A program made the translations under genes and the position numbers. 64,000 nt of DNA from an uncultured Ruegeria sp. (lineage in GTDB: Bacteria; Pseudomonadota; Alphaproteobacteria; Rhodobacterales; Rhodobacteraceae): positions 62,001 through 126,000 of the forward strand of contig NZ_CANMFF010000013.1 in the NCBI RefSeq assembly GCF_947497005.1. The letters run 5' to 3'. This document shows, piece after piece, positions 26,714 through 35,264 of the stretch (the stretch's first letter is position 1; every line of letters begins with the position of its first letter). The notes under the pieces were generated by a model. It was not told the DNA's origin and searched no databases. It worked only from the letters and a program-made list of their open reading frames with translations.

Positions 26714-27549
26714 TTGACTGCTCCTGACGTGATGCCGCGAATCAATTGACGCGAGAAGATGACGTAGAGCACCAACACCGGCAGGATCGCCATGCTGAGC
26801 GCCGACAGTACCGCGTTCCAGTCGGTCACGAACTGACCGATGAAGACCTGACTGCCCAGCGTCAGGGTCTTGGTTTCCTCAGCCGGGGCGAGGATCAGTG
26901 GGAACCAGAGGTCGTTCCAGATCGGGATCATGTTGAATACGGCAACCGTCGCCATGGCAGGGCGGACAAGGGGCAGGACCAGCCGGAAGAAGATCGTGTA
27001 TTCCGACAATCCGTCGACACGGCCCGCGTTTTTCAGATCGTCCGAGACCTGCCGCATGAATTCAGACAAGATGAACACAGCCAATGGTAACCCTTGTGCC
27101 GTGTAGACGAAGATCAAGGCCCAGAGCGTGTTCACCAGACCAGTGGCGACCATCATTTCCAGAATCGCGACCGTGCCGATGCGGATCGGGATCATGATAC
27201 CAAGCGCCAGATAGAGGCCCATCAAAGTGTTGCCCTTGAACTTGTATTCACTCAACGCATAAGCGGCCATGGCACCGAAAAGCAGGACGAACGCCAGCGA
27301 AACTACGGTGACAATCAGTGAGTTCTGGAAATAGAGGAAAAAGTCCCCCTGCTTCATCACCGTTTGGTAACCGATCAGAGAAAAGCTCTCGGCGTCGGGT
27401 AAAGCGAGCGGTTCGCGAAAGATAGCGCGGCGTGTCTTGAAGCTGTTGATGATGATCACGAAGACCGGGAACAGCGCGATCAGCGTATAGAGTATCAGCG
27501 CCCCGTGCATGGCGGCGGTGTTCAACGGGTTTGAGCGAGCTTTGTTCAT
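26710..27549 (-). CDS. carbohydrate ABC transporter permease (MalG type)
   Basis: A 279-residue inner-membrane permease. The start at 27549 (MNKARSNPLNTAAMHG) avoids overlap with the preceding permease gene. Membrane segments include ALILYTLIALFPVFVIIINSF and VSLAFVLLFGAMAAYALSEY, and the ATPase-contact loop is NAGRVDGLSEYTIFFRLVLPLVRPA. This EAA-type loop and the length are typical of the MalG group. It pairs with the MalF-type permease encoded 10 bases upstream. Confidence 0.9.
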   Translation of the reverse strand: MNKARSNPLNTAAMHGALILYTLIALFPVFVIIINSFKTRRAIFREPLALPDAESFSLIGYQTVMKQGDFFLYFQNSLIVTVVSLAFVLLFGAMAAYALSEYKFKGNTLMGLYLALGIMIPIRIGTVAILEMMVATGLVNTLWALIFVYTAQGLPLAVFILSEFMRQVSDDLKNAGRVDGLSEYTIFFRLVLPLVRPAMATVAVFNMIPIWNDLWFPLILAPAEETKTLTLGSQVFIGQFVTDWNAVLSALSMAILPVLVLYVIFSRQLIRGITSGAVK

Positions 27550-27559
27550 CGTCAGACCC

Positions 27560-28474
27560 TCACATCTGATACCGGCGCATCCGGGTTTGGATGCCGAAGA
27601 GGTAGATGCAGACACCTACAAGGATGATGGCGAACATGGCACCAGCGATGGCGGACCCCATGTGCGGGTCGCCCAGTTGCAACTGGAAACCGAAGAAAGT
27701 GCGATACATGAAGGTGCCGAGGATATCAGTTGAGAAGTCCGGGCCTGCAAGTGCACCCTGAGACACGTAAATCAGGTCGAACGCATTGAAATTACCCACG
27801 AATGTCAGAATCGATATGATCCCGATCGACGGCAGGATCAGAGGCAGTTTGATCTTCCAGAAGGCGGAAGCCCCGGTGATCCCGTCGATCTCTCCGGCCT
27901 CAAGGATTTCCTCGGGGATTGAAAGCAGGGCGGCATAGATCAGCATCATCGGGATGCCAACGAATTGCCAGACCGAAACAAGTGCCAGTGTGGTCAGTGC
28001 GTATTCTTCCTTTCCCAGCCACGGCGCGAACAGCGACTTCAGGCCAACCGCATCCAGCATCGAAGGTGCAATCCCCCAAAGTGGAGACAGGATCAGTTTC
28101 CAGGCAAAGCCCACGATCACAAAGCTCAGGATCGTTGGGATGAAAATCGCCGACCGATAAAGCGCGGCAAAGCGCAGCCTGGGATGTGACAAGATCGCGG
28201 CCAGAGCAACGCCGATTGGATTTTGCACCAGCATATGGACCAGGAAGAACCAGAAGTTGTTGCCCAAGGCATTCCAGAATTGCTCAGACCAGATCGGATC
28301 GAAGAACAGGGTGCGGAAATTCTGCAAACCCACATAGATGCGGTTTTGATCGACCTCGGTGAATAGCGCGAGACGCAGCGTGTTGAACAAGGGGAAGATC
28401 ATCACTGCCGTGTAGACCAGCACCGCAGGGGCGAGGAAAACGGCAATGTGCCAGCGTATGCGGCGGGTTTGCAT
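27560..28474 (-). CDS. carbohydrate ABC transporter permease (MalF type)
   Basis: A 304-residue inner-membrane permease with six membrane segments. It begins with RWHIAVFLAPAVLVYTAVMIFPLFNTL, typical of this group, and carries the ATPase-contact loop EILEAGEIDGITGASAFWKIKLPLILPS. A CGGAGA ribosome site lies before the ATG. It follows the binding-protein gene after 68 bases that contain a strong hairpin. With the MalG-type partner it forms the channel for the amino-sugar importer. Confidence 0.9.
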   Translation of the reverse strand: MQTRRIRWHIAVFLAPAVLVYTAVMIFPLFNTLRLALFTEVDQNRIYVGLQNFRTLFFDPIWSEQFWNALGNNFWFFLVHMLVQNPIGVALAAILSHPRLRFAALYRSAIFIPTILSFVIVGFAWKLILSPLWGIAPSMLDAVGLKSLFAPWLGKEEYALTTLALVSVWQFVGIPMMLIYAALLSIPEEILEAGEIDGITGASAFWKIKLPLILPSIGIISILTFVGNFNAFDLIYVSQGALAGPDFSTDILGTFMYRTFFGFQLQLGDPHMGSAIAGAMFAIILVGVCIYLFGIQTRMRRYQM

Positions 28475-28496
28475 GGGAATCTCCGGGGATAAAGTG

Positions 28497-28522
28497 CCGG
28501 ACGCGACGCAAGGCGCGTCCGG
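28497..28522 (-). other. strong intercistronic hairpin after the sugar-binding protein gene
   Basis: CCGGACGCG, an eight-base loop, then CGCGTCCGG forms a perfect nine-base GC-rich stem. It lies between the binding-protein stop and the first permease start. Such hairpins usually protect the binding-protein message from decay or partly terminate transcription, giving less permease than binding protein. Confidence 0.65.
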
Positions 28523-28542
28523 AAGTGTTCAAGTATCAGGCT

Positions 28543-29796
28543 TTACTGATGCGGGGCGTACCAGCTGGCCAGACCGTTCTGCAGCTCCTGGCCCAAATCC
28601 TCTGGGGCCTCGGTGCCCTTAATGGCTGCAACCGACGCACCCCAAGTCTCGTTTTCGAGATTTGGCGTGCCGCGTGACAGGATCTGATAGGTCGATCGGA
28701 TCGTGCTTTCGCACTCATCCCGCCAACCGACGATTTCCTTGGCCAGCGGATCTTCCAGCTCGACCGGCGTGTTGGAGAGAGGGAAGAACCCGGGAACAGC
28801 GTTGCCAAAGATGCTGGCGAATTCCGGGCTGGCGACCCAGGCCAGGAAGGTTCGGGCGGCCTCTTGGTTTTCACTGGCCGCGTTCAGACCGATTCCAATG
28901 TCAGTGTGGTCCGAGATATAGCAAGTATCACCGGCATTCTGGACCGGCGGCTTAAAGGCACCCATCTCAAAATCGGCCTGTGTATTGAAGCCGGCGATCT
29001 CCCAGCTGCCTGCCGGGTAAATTGCGGCGCGGCCCAATGTGAAAAGGTTCTGGCTGTCAGGATAAGTCTGCGCCTCATATCCGTCACCCAAGTAGTCGGC
29101 CCATTTCGCCAAAGTGGCATAAGGCGCAACCCACTGAGGGTCGGTCAGTTTCTGCTCGCCCTTTATCAGAGCCTGACGGCCTTCTTCACCCTTCCAGTAG
29201 TTCGGGCCGATGTTGTTGTAGCCCATAGTCGCGGCTTCCCATTGGTCATTGGTGCCCATCGCCATGGGGATATAGGTGCCGTCTTCCTTAATCTTGTCCA
29301 GTGCGGCGAAGAACTCGGCCTCGGTGGCGGGAACCTCGATGCCCAACTCATTGAACGCGTCCTTGTTGTAGATGAAGCCGTGGATCACCGACGCCATCGG
29401 AACACAGAAGCTGGCAGATGAATCGTCGGTCTGCCATGCGGATTTGGCAACATCCGAGAAGTTACTCATTGCATCCAAATCGGTCAGGTCGGTCAGATGG
29501 CCAGCCTCGAAAAGCGCCAGCGAGGCATCAAACGGGCGGCAGGTGATCAGATCACCGGCTGATCCTGCTTCAAGTTTAGAGTTCAGGACGGCATTGTATT
29601 CCGCGGGAGCCGACGGAGAAAAAACAACCTTGATACCGGGATTTGCCGCCTCGAAGGCCGGGATGATCTTGTCCTGCCAGAGGGCGAGGTCATCGTTGCG
29701 CCAGCTTTCAATTGTCAGGGTGGCGTCTTGTGCATATGCACCACTTGCGACCAACGCCGTGCTCATCAGGGCAAGGCTCAGGACATTGCGTTTCAT
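28543..29796 (-). CDS. extracellular sugar-binding protein (SBP family 1)
   Basis: A 417-residue periplasmic binding protein. It has a Sec signal peptide (MKRNVLSLALMSTALVASGAYAQDA) and a mature part starting ATLTIESWRNDDLALWQDKIIPAFEAANPGIKVVF, the standard opening of family 1 carbohydrate-binding proteins. A later GRAAIYPAGSWEIAGFN segment is also typical. It overlaps murQ by four bases (ATGA), which ties the importer to MurNAc-6-phosphate breakdown. The ligand is likely MurNAc, GlcNAc or a small peptidoglycan or chitin fragment; sequence alone cannot choose. Confidence 0.9.
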   Translation of the reverse strand: MKRNVLSLALMSTALVASGAYAQDATLTIESWRNDDLALWQDKIIPAFEAANPGIKVVFSPSAPAEYNAVLNSKLEAGSAGDLITCRPFDASLALFEAGHLTDLTDLDAMSNFSDVAKSAWQTDDSSASFCVPMASVIHGFIYNKDAFNELGIEVPATEAEFFAALDKIKEDGTYIPMAMGTNDQWEAATMGYNNIGPNYWKGEEGRQALIKGEQKLTDPQWVAPYATLAKWADYLGDGYEAQTYPDSQNLFTLGRAAIYPAGSWEIAGFNTQADFEMGAFKPPVQNAGDTCYISDHTDIGIGLNAASENQEAARTFLAWVASPEFASIFGNAVPGFFPLSNTPVELEDPLAKEIVGWRDECESTIRSTYQILSRGTPNLENETWGASVAAIKGTEAPEDLGQELQNGLASWYAPHQ

Positions 29797-30716
29797 TCGT
29801 TTTCTCCCAGGTTGATAGTTTCGTTGTTTTGTTTCAGCCGGTTCATCGCAGGGCGCAGATGATCACTCGTTTCATTCAGTAGCGCTTGCGCGTCACTTGC
29901 TGACTTGGCACCTGCGGCGACAAGCGCTGCGCATTTGAGGTTACCGTTCGCAGCCTTCAATGCACCATCTGCATGCTCAGGTGTCACACCGGTCAGTTGG
30001 CAAACAATTCCGTTGGCGCGCGCGCGTAGCTTGTCGTTATCTGCCCGCAGATTGATCATCATGCCATCCTGAATATGGCCAAGCTCTACTGCCATCAGCG
30101 TCGACAACATGTTGAGAGCAATTTTCTGGGCGGTGCCTGCGCCCATCCGGGTTGAGCCCGAAATCAATTCAGGAGGAGTGGACAGCAGCACGGCATGATC
30201 CGCTAGCTGCAACAATTGCGAATCCGCGTTGTTTGCTATTCCAATAACAGGCGTTCCTTTGCTGCGGGCCAATTTCGCGGCGGCAACAGTATAGGGTGTG
30301 GTGCCGCTGGCAGAGACTGCGATGAGCGTATCGGTTGTGAGCATATCCGCCAATTCCTGCGCAAGGCCATCAATTGCGTCCTCTACATCGCCAGGCATTT
30401 CTGCAGTGGTCGGCAATCCGCCCGCCATATGAATGCGGATCTGTTCTGAGGAAATAGAGAATGTCCCGCCAAGCTCCAATGCGTCGGATGCAGCCATGAG
30501 CCCGGAAGACCCGGCCGCAAGGTATCGAAGCTTGCCGCCTGTCCGGATCGTGTTGGCCATAGCGGTCGCTCCGCTGCAGATTGGCGCAAGAGCGCCAAAC
30601 GCAGCCCTTGCTGCTGACGCCTGTGACTGTGCCAGCAGGTTCGCTACTTCTGTCAGCGGGCGGGTATCGAGCCCGATCGCTTCTTGATGCAGTTGTTCTG
30701 TCGCTGGCGTGATCAC
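29793..30716 (-). CDS. murQ: N-acetylmuramic acid 6-phosphate etherase
   Basis: A 307-residue SIS-domain enzyme that removes lactate from MurNAc-6-phosphate to give GlcNAc-6-phosphate. Family marks are YLAAGSSGLMAASDALELGGTFS (with the catalytic Glu region), LIAVSASGTTPYTVAA, and ELISGSTRMGAGTAQKIALNMLST, which closely follows the MurQ consensus. GTG 30716 is chosen because GGGGAG lies six bases upstream; a TTG at 30731 would sit inside that ribosome site. It heads the operon that also encodes the ABC importer. MurQ usually works behind a PTS transporter, so its place with an ABC system is notable. Confidence 0.92.
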   Translation of the reverse strand: MITPATEQLHQEAIGLDTRPLTEVANLLAQSQASAARAAFGALAPICSGATAMANTIRTGGKLRYLAAGSSGLMAASDALELGGTFSISSEQIRIHMAGGLPTTAEMPGDVEDAIDGLAQELADMLTTDTLIAVSASGTTPYTVAAAKLARSKGTPVIGIANNADSQLLQLADHAVLLSTPPELISGSTRMGAGTAQKIALNMLSTLMAVELGHIQDGMMINLRADNDKLRARANGIVCQLTGVTPEHADGALKAANGNLKCAALVAAGAKSASDAQALLNETSDHLRPAMNRLKQNNETINLGENE

Positions 30717-30745
30717 GTGATTCTCCCCCAAGAGCTTTCGATATC

Positions 30746-30754
30746 ATACCTTTT
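30746..30754 (-). promoter_or_regulatory. AAAAGGTAT motif, murQ side
   Basis: AAAAGGTAT on the minus strand lies about 30 bases upstream of murQ. The same nine bases appear on the plus strand at 30852-30860, so the two form a widely spaced inverted pair around the divergent promoters. Candidate operator for the GntR-type regulator; motif logic only. Confidence 0.35.
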
Positions 30755-30802
30755 AAATACCATTAGTCTACCATTTATTTTTTCGCCCTATTTTTCGAGA
30801 TA

Positions 30803-30832
30803 TTGACGCGGAAATCTGCGATTTGGTTATAT
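30803..30832 (+). promoter_or_regulatory. candidate sigma-70 promoter of the kinase-gntR-nagB-nagA operon
   Basis: TTGACG (30803-30808) and TTATAT (30827-30832) are separated by 18 bases in an AT-rich divergent region, about 45 bases before the kinase start. The spacing and hexamers fit a housekeeping promoter. Confidence 0.45.
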
Positions 30833-30851
30833 TTAGGACTTCTAAATTCGG

Positions 30852-30860
30852 AAAAGGTAT
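30852..30860 (+). promoter_or_regulatory. AAAAGGTAT motif, kinase side
   Basis: AAAAGGTAT lies 15 bases before the kinase ATG, in mirror image to the copy upstream of murQ. It is followed by AAAGG (30864-30868), which is probably the ribosome site of the kinase gene. A shared regulator binding site is possible. Confidence 0.35.
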
Positions 30861-30875
30861 TATAAAGGTCTCTAC

Positions 30876-31763
30876 ATGGTTAAGTCATCAAAACCTCTGA
30901 TTCTGGCTGCCGATGGGGGAGGAACGCGTTGCCGCGTTGCCGTTTATGTTGGCAGCGGAACACATAGGGTCGAGGTTGGCGCGGCAAACGTGTCTACTGA
31001 TTTCGAGGCTGCTTGCATCGAATTGCAACGCGGCCTGGAAGCTCTTGCTTCTCAGTCGGGTATTTCTGCGGGCGAGCTAGCGCAAACGCCCGCTTATCTG
31101 GGCTTGGCCGGGATCACGGGCGACGCGATTGCCAAAAAGCTCGCGGCGGCCTTGCCGTTTCAACATGTTCGGATCGAAGATGATCGGGCGGCAGCGTTGC
31201 GCGGTGCATTAGGGCCACAGGACGGGTTTGTCGCTCACTGCGGCACCGGGTCTTTTGTTGCGATGCAAAAGGGCGGATTGATACGGCTTGCCGGTGGCTG
31301 GGGCCCGGTTCTCGGCGATCAGGCATCTGCGCAATGGGTTGGCAAGCGTGCGCTGTCCAAAGCGCTGGAGTTCACGGATGACGTGACCGAACCTTCGCAA
31401 TTGGCGCAAGATCTGTTGTCCCGATATGGCGGCGCCGCCGGAGTTGTACGATCGGCCGCTGAGATGACTCCTTCTGAATTTGGAACCCTCGCTCCGCTGG
31501 TTACCAGGTTTTCCGGTCGCGGTGATAAACTGGCCATGACCATTCTGCAGAATGGCGCAGACTATCTTGCTGACATGATGAAAAAAATGGGGTGGGGAGC
31601 TGAATTGCCGATTTGTCTGACAGGGGGAATTGGGCCCCTTTACGCACCGTATCTGCCTTTGGACATGCAATCTGTTTTGGTCCAGCCTGCAGGCGATCCA
31701 CTGTCCGGCGCACTTGCATTGGCACAAGCTTTTCGGGAGGAAGTCGAACATGAACGTAACTGA
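30876..31763 (+). CDS. BadF/BadG/BcrA/BcrD family amino-sugar kinase (GlcNAc and/or MurNAc kinase)
   Basis: A 295-residue ASKHA-fold kinase. The phosphate-1 loop is LILAADGGGTRCRVAVYVG; the central part has AHCGTGSFVAMQKGGLIRLAGGWGPVLGDQASAQWVGKRAL, typical of N-acetylglucosamine kinases of the BadF family; and LTGGIGPLY lies near the C-terminus. The same family includes Clostridium MurK, which phosphorylates both MurNAc and GlcNAc. It is divergent from murQ and the ABC importer and followed by gntR, nagB-II and nagA. A kinase is needed because the ABC importer, unlike a PTS, delivers unphosphorylated sugar. Confidence 0.88.
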   Translation: MVKSSKPLILAADGGGTRCRVAVYVGSGTHRVEVGAANVSTDFEAACIELQRGLEALASQSGISAGELAQTPAYLGLAGITGDAIAKKLAAALPFQHVRIEDDRAAALRGALGPQDGFVAHCGTGSFVAMQKGGLIRLAGGWGPVLGDQASAQWVGKRALSKALEFTDDVTEPSQLAQDLLSRYGGAAGVVRSAAEMTPSEFGTLAPLVTRFSGRGDKLAMTILQNGADYLADMMKKMGWGAELPICLTGGIGPLYAPYLPLDMQSVLVQPAGDPLSGALALAQAFREEVEHERN

Positions 31764-32505
31764 TTTCCTGCGACCTGAAGGATGGTTAGGGCAAAACTCA
31801 GGGCCACGGTACGTGCAGCTTCGTCAGCGCCTTGAACAAGGGATCGAGGACGGTATCCTCGCGCCCAACAGTTCGCTGCCTCCCGAGAGAGAAATCGCTG
31901 AATTAACCGACCTGTCGCGCGTGACCGTGCGCAAGGCCATTCAGGAATTGGTGCGCAAGGGCGCGATCGAGCAGAGGCAGGGCTCTGGTTCTTTTGTTCG
32001 GGAGCCTGTGGCGAAAGTCGAACAGTCGTTATCCCACCTTACTTCGTTCACCGAAGATATGGAGCGGCGTGGCCTCAATACGACCTCTACATGGTTGGAG
32101 CGTGGAATTTTTCTGCCATCGCCGGAGGAAATGATGGCATTGGGATTGTCGGCTAACGAACAGGTCGCCCGAATCCACCGCTTGCGTCAGGCCGGAGGTC
32201 GCCCTATGGCATTGGAAAGGGCCGCTCTGCCGCTCGATATCCTGCCTAACCCGACGGAAGTTACAGGTTCGCTTTATTCTGTTCTCGAACAAACCGGTTT
32301 CAGACCTGTGCGTGCGATCCAGAAAATTTCGGCCATCAACCTAGAAGCACCTGAAGCGGAGCTTCTGGATGTTGCCGAAGGTACGGCCGGGCTTCGGATT
32401 CAACGCACATCTTATCTGGAAAGCGGGCGGGTCGCTGAATTGACCCGGTCAATCTATCGCGGCGATGCCTACGATTTTGTGGCTGAGCTGCGTCTGTCAA
32501 ATTGA
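31750..32505 (+). CDS. GntR/HutC-family transcriptional regulator (NagR-like)
   Basis: A 251-residue regulator: an N-terminal winged helix (about residues 20-85, with LPPEREIAELTDLSRVTVRKAIQELVRKG and QGSGSFV) and a C-terminal UTRA ligand-binding domain with LSHLTSFTEDMERRGL and LRIQRTSYLESGRVAELTRS. The start at 31750 overlaps the kinase gene by 14 bases and lies soon after the CGGGAGGAAG ribosome site. NagR-type members sense GlcNAc-6-phosphate or GlcN-6-phosphate. It most likely represses both its own operon and the divergent murQ-ABC operon. Confidence 0.88.
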   Translation: MNVTDFLRPEGWLGQNSGPRYVQLRQRLEQGIEDGILAPNSSLPPEREIAELTDLSRVTVRKAIQELVRKGAIEQRQGSGSFVREPVAKVEQSLSHLTSFTEDMERRGLNTTSTWLERGIFLPSPEEMMALGLSANEQVARIHRLRQAGGRPMALERAALPLDILPNPTEVTGSLYSVLEQTGFRPVRAIQKISAINLEAPEAELLDVAEGTAGLRIQRTSYLESGRVAELTRSIYRGDAYDFVAELRLSN

Positions 32506-32516
32506 AAGCCTGGAAA

Positions 32517-33545
32517 ATGTCTGACAAAACCACCCAAATGCGGCAAGAGATCAATGAGATACCTGACGCCGTAGATCGCCTGTTGACTGAGGGCGCAGGT
32601 TTGATTGCGCAAACCGCAGACGAAATCCGGACCCGCGATCCGCGGTTCCTGATCTCGGTGGCGCGGGGATCCTCGGACCATGCCTGCAGCTTCTTGAAAT
32701 ACGCATCCGAGCTTCTGCTTGGTTTGCCGATGGCGTCGGTCGGGCCGTCGGTGAAATCCATCTATGGCGTCGATATGCGATGCGAGGACGCAATCTGTAT
32801 CTCGGTTTCGCAATCGGGGCAGAGCCCGGATATTGTACAGCTGGTTCAGTCGCTTACATCCGGTGGAGCATATTCGGTTGCCATCACGAACAATACAGAC
32901 TCGGCCTTGGCCGAAGCGGCGACCGCGACACTGCCAATTCATGCGGGTCCTGAACTGAGCGTGGCAGCGACCAAGACATTCGTAACCTCTCTGGTCGCAG
33001 GGCTATGGTTGATTGCGCAAGTGAAGCGTGATGATCTTTTGTTGCGCTCAATCCATGACTTGCCAGACAGTCTGTCAGAGGCAATCGCCTGTGACTGGAG
33101 CGCCGTTGCAGATGCCGTTGATGGGCGCTCGCTTTTTACATTGGGGCGCGGCATGTCTTTGGCGATCTCCAACGAAGCCGCATTAAAATTCAAGGAAACC
33201 TGCCAGATTCACGCGGAAAGTTTTTCGGCGGCCGAGGTTCTGCACGGCCCTGTTTCCATCGTGGATCACGGCTTTCCTGTGCTTACTCTGTCGTCCGGGG
33301 ATGCAGCAGAGGCCAATCTGGCCGAGGTTGCAGATGAACTGACTTCCAAAGGGGCCGATGTTTTTGCCACGACCAGCCGTGTGAAACGCGCGACGGTTCT
33401 TCCGCATGTACGGACGTCGCATTGGATGACAGACCCCATACCAACAATCGCCTCATTTTATGGAATGGTAGAGAAAGTGGCCACGCAACGCGGGGTTGAC
33501 CCCGACACACCGCGCCATCTGAAAAAAGTGACGGAAACGGTATGA
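32517..33545 (+). CDS. nagB-II: glucosamine-6-phosphate deaminase, SIS-domain type (NagB-II)
   Basis: A 342-residue protein with two SIS domains, like the isomerase half of GlmS: FLISVARGSSDHACSFLKYASELL, ISVSQSGQSPDIVQLVQ, then LFTLGRGMSLAISNEAALKFKETCQIHAESFSAAEVLHGP. This form converts glucosamine-6-phosphate to fructose-6-phosphate and ammonia and replaces the unrelated NagB in many proteobacteria. ATG 32517 follows CTGGAAA; a TTG at 32502 inside the gntR stop region is an alternative. It overlaps nagA by four bases. It supplies the last step of the amino-sugar route. Confidence 0.88.
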   Translation: MSDKTTQMRQEINEIPDAVDRLLTEGAGLIAQTADEIRTRDPRFLISVARGSSDHACSFLKYASELLLGLPMASVGPSVKSIYGVDMRCEDAICISVSQSGQSPDIVQLVQSLTSGGAYSVAITNNTDSALAEAATATLPIHAGPELSVAATKTFVTSLVAGLWLIAQVKRDDLLLRSIHDLPDSLSEAIACDWSAVADAVDGRSLFTLGRGMSLAISNEAALKFKETCQIHAESFSAAEVLHGPVSIVDHGFPVLTLSSGDAAEANLAEVADELTSKGADVFATTSRVKRATVLPHVRTSHWMTDPIPTIASFYGMVEKVATQRGVDPDTPRHLKKVTETV

Positions 33546-34675
33546 CCGGTTCCTCGATCACCTTTACAGGCGGTCCGATCTTTGATGGCGCAGAACTGCG
33601 CGACGGATACGCCGCGCGGTTCAAAAACGGAGTGTTGGATGCGATAGTGCCCGAGCTTCAGACAAAGAGAGATGACCAGATCAAAGATCTGTCGGGGAAT
33701 ATCCTTAGCCCTGGCTATGTTGATCTGCAGGTGAATGGCGGCGGTGGCGTTATGTTTAACGACGACCCATCCGTTCAAACTCTGACGCGGATCGCCAGGG
33801 CACACCGGGCGATGGGTGCGACTAGCATTCTGCCAACGCTGATCACGGATACGGTCGAGAAAACCAAGGCTGCTGTTGATGCCGCGATGGAAGCTGTTCA
33901 ATCAGGTATTCCAGGTATCGCGGGTCTGCATCTGGAAGGTCCGCACCTGTCCGAGCGACGCAAAGGGGCGCATGATGCCGATTTGATCCGCCCGATGCAG
34001 CAAACCGATCTGGAAATTATAACTAACGCCGCAAAACACCTGCCTGCCTTGATGGTCACGCTGGCGCCGGAGAATATCACTCTGAAACAGGTCGAAGTCT
34101 TGAAACGCGCAGGAGTGATCGTCTCTCTGGGCCACACGGACGCGTCGTTTGAGACTTGCTTGGCGTTTGCCAAAGCAGGGGCGCAGTGTGTAACGCATTT
34201 GTTCAATGCGATGAGCCAACTTGGAAGCCGCGAACCGGGATTGGTCGGCGCGGCACTATCCTGCGGATCGCTATCGGCAGGGTTGATCGCCGATGGCATC
34301 CACGTTCATCCCGACACAATGCGAGCCGCCTGGGCGGCCAAGCGCGGACCGGGGCAAATCTTTCTTGTCAGCGACGCAATGGCAGTCGCCGGAACCTCGC
34401 AGACTGAGTTTCAGTTGGAAGGCCGCCCGATCCGGCGGGAAAACGGCATGCTGACTTTACAGGATGGGACTTTGGCAGGGGCAGACTTGTGCCTGACCCA
34501 AGCAGTAAGGGTTCTTTCGGAACATGTGGGGATCCCGTTTCAGGAGGCGCTTGCTGCGGCAACGATCGCCCCAAATCGGATAATTTCAGGTAAGAGCGAA
34601 AAGCAAAAGCTGATGCTCTCACAAATGATATTGATTGCCCCAGATCTGTCCGAGGTCAGACCCCTGCGACCTTGA
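33542..34675 (+). CDS. nagA: N-acetylglucosamine-6-phosphate deacetylase
   Basis: A 377-residue amidohydrolase-fold enzyme removing acetate from GlcNAc-6-phosphate. Motifs: YVDLQVNGGGGVMFND, GLHLEGPHLSERRKGAHD with the Glu metal ligand, VSLGHTDASFE, CVTHLFNAMSQLGSREPG, IADGIHVHPDTM and FLVSDAMAVAGT with the catalytic Asp. Length and motif order match NagA. It overlaps nagB-II by four bases (ATGA) and ends the operon, completing the path from GlcNAc-6-phosphate to glucosamine-6-phosphate. Confidence 0.95.
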   Translation: MTGSSITFTGGPIFDGAELRDGYAARFKNGVLDAIVPELQTKRDDQIKDLSGNILSPGYVDLQVNGGGGVMFNDDPSVQTLTRIARAHRAMGATSILPTLITDTVEKTKAAVDAAMEAVQSGIPGIAGLHLEGPHLSERRKGAHDADLIRPMQQTDLEIITNAAKHLPALMVTLAPENITLKQVEVLKRAGVIVSLGHTDASFETCLAFAKAGAQCVTHLFNAMSQLGSREPGLVGAALSCGSLSAGLIADGIHVHPDTMRAAWAAKRGPGQIFLVSDAMAVAGTSQTEFQLEGRPIRRENGMLTLQDGTLAGADLCLTQAVRVLSEHVGIPFQEALAAATIAPNRIISGKSEKQKLMLSQMILIAPDLSEVRPLRP

Positions 34676-34759
34676 AAGTTTCTATTGCAAGCAAAATTGA
34701 GTGTACCAAGTAGGGAATTGGCGGGCAGATTTTCCAGGGTCGGGATTCAAAACCAGTAG

Positions 34760-35264
34760 GTGACGGCGGCCGGGCAGAGGAAAGAGGCCGCGCAAGCGAT
34801 CTGCGCCAGGATATCCTTGGCCTGTGGGACAGCTGGCGTCACACCTGTAAAGGTGACCGCTCGTGAAAAGGTATTGGGTGCGCTGAACATCCTGGCCAAT
34901 GTAGCCGGGGCCACTACCCCGGGGGAACGCAGACGAGCCTCGGACACCGATTGGAACTTGGTGGTGTCGGTCAGTGCCTCTGGCGGGTTTTTTCATGTCC
35001 CGCGCGGCATTTCCTGCCCTGCGGCGGACGGGTGGCGGCAGTATCATCAAATCTGGGGTCCACTGTTAGGTTGGTCGGGCGCGCAGGTCTTGCTGCCTGT
35101 TGTGCCAGCAAGGGCGAGGTGGTGAACCTCACCCGCACCTCGATTCCGCCGGGGCGGTTGCCTCAGTCGTTTGAAATTGCCAATGCCATCGCAGGGTGCA
35201 TGCAAGTGACAGGCGCGTGCTTTGTGACTGATGACCGTCAGTCGGGCAGGGATGACCGGTTTCA
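34760..35264 (+). pseudogene. decayed short-chain dehydrogenase/reductase (SDR) gene
   Basis: Pieces of an SDR protein can be read in two frames. In the frame starting at 34760 there is GALNILANVAGATT, matching the SDR motif LDILVNNAG, followed by a DTDWNLVVSVSASGGFFH stretch like the family's DWDRVVDVNLTGTF. After a frameshift between about 34980 and 35080, the other frame gives GRAGLAACCASKGEVVNLTRT, matching the Y-x-x-x-K catalytic segment with the Tyr changed to Cys. It continues with PPGRLPQSFEIANAIAG and VTGACFVTDDRQSG, like the SDR C-terminus. The nucleotide-binding glycine motif and several internal stretches are missing. This gene is clearly not functional. Confidence 0.75.
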
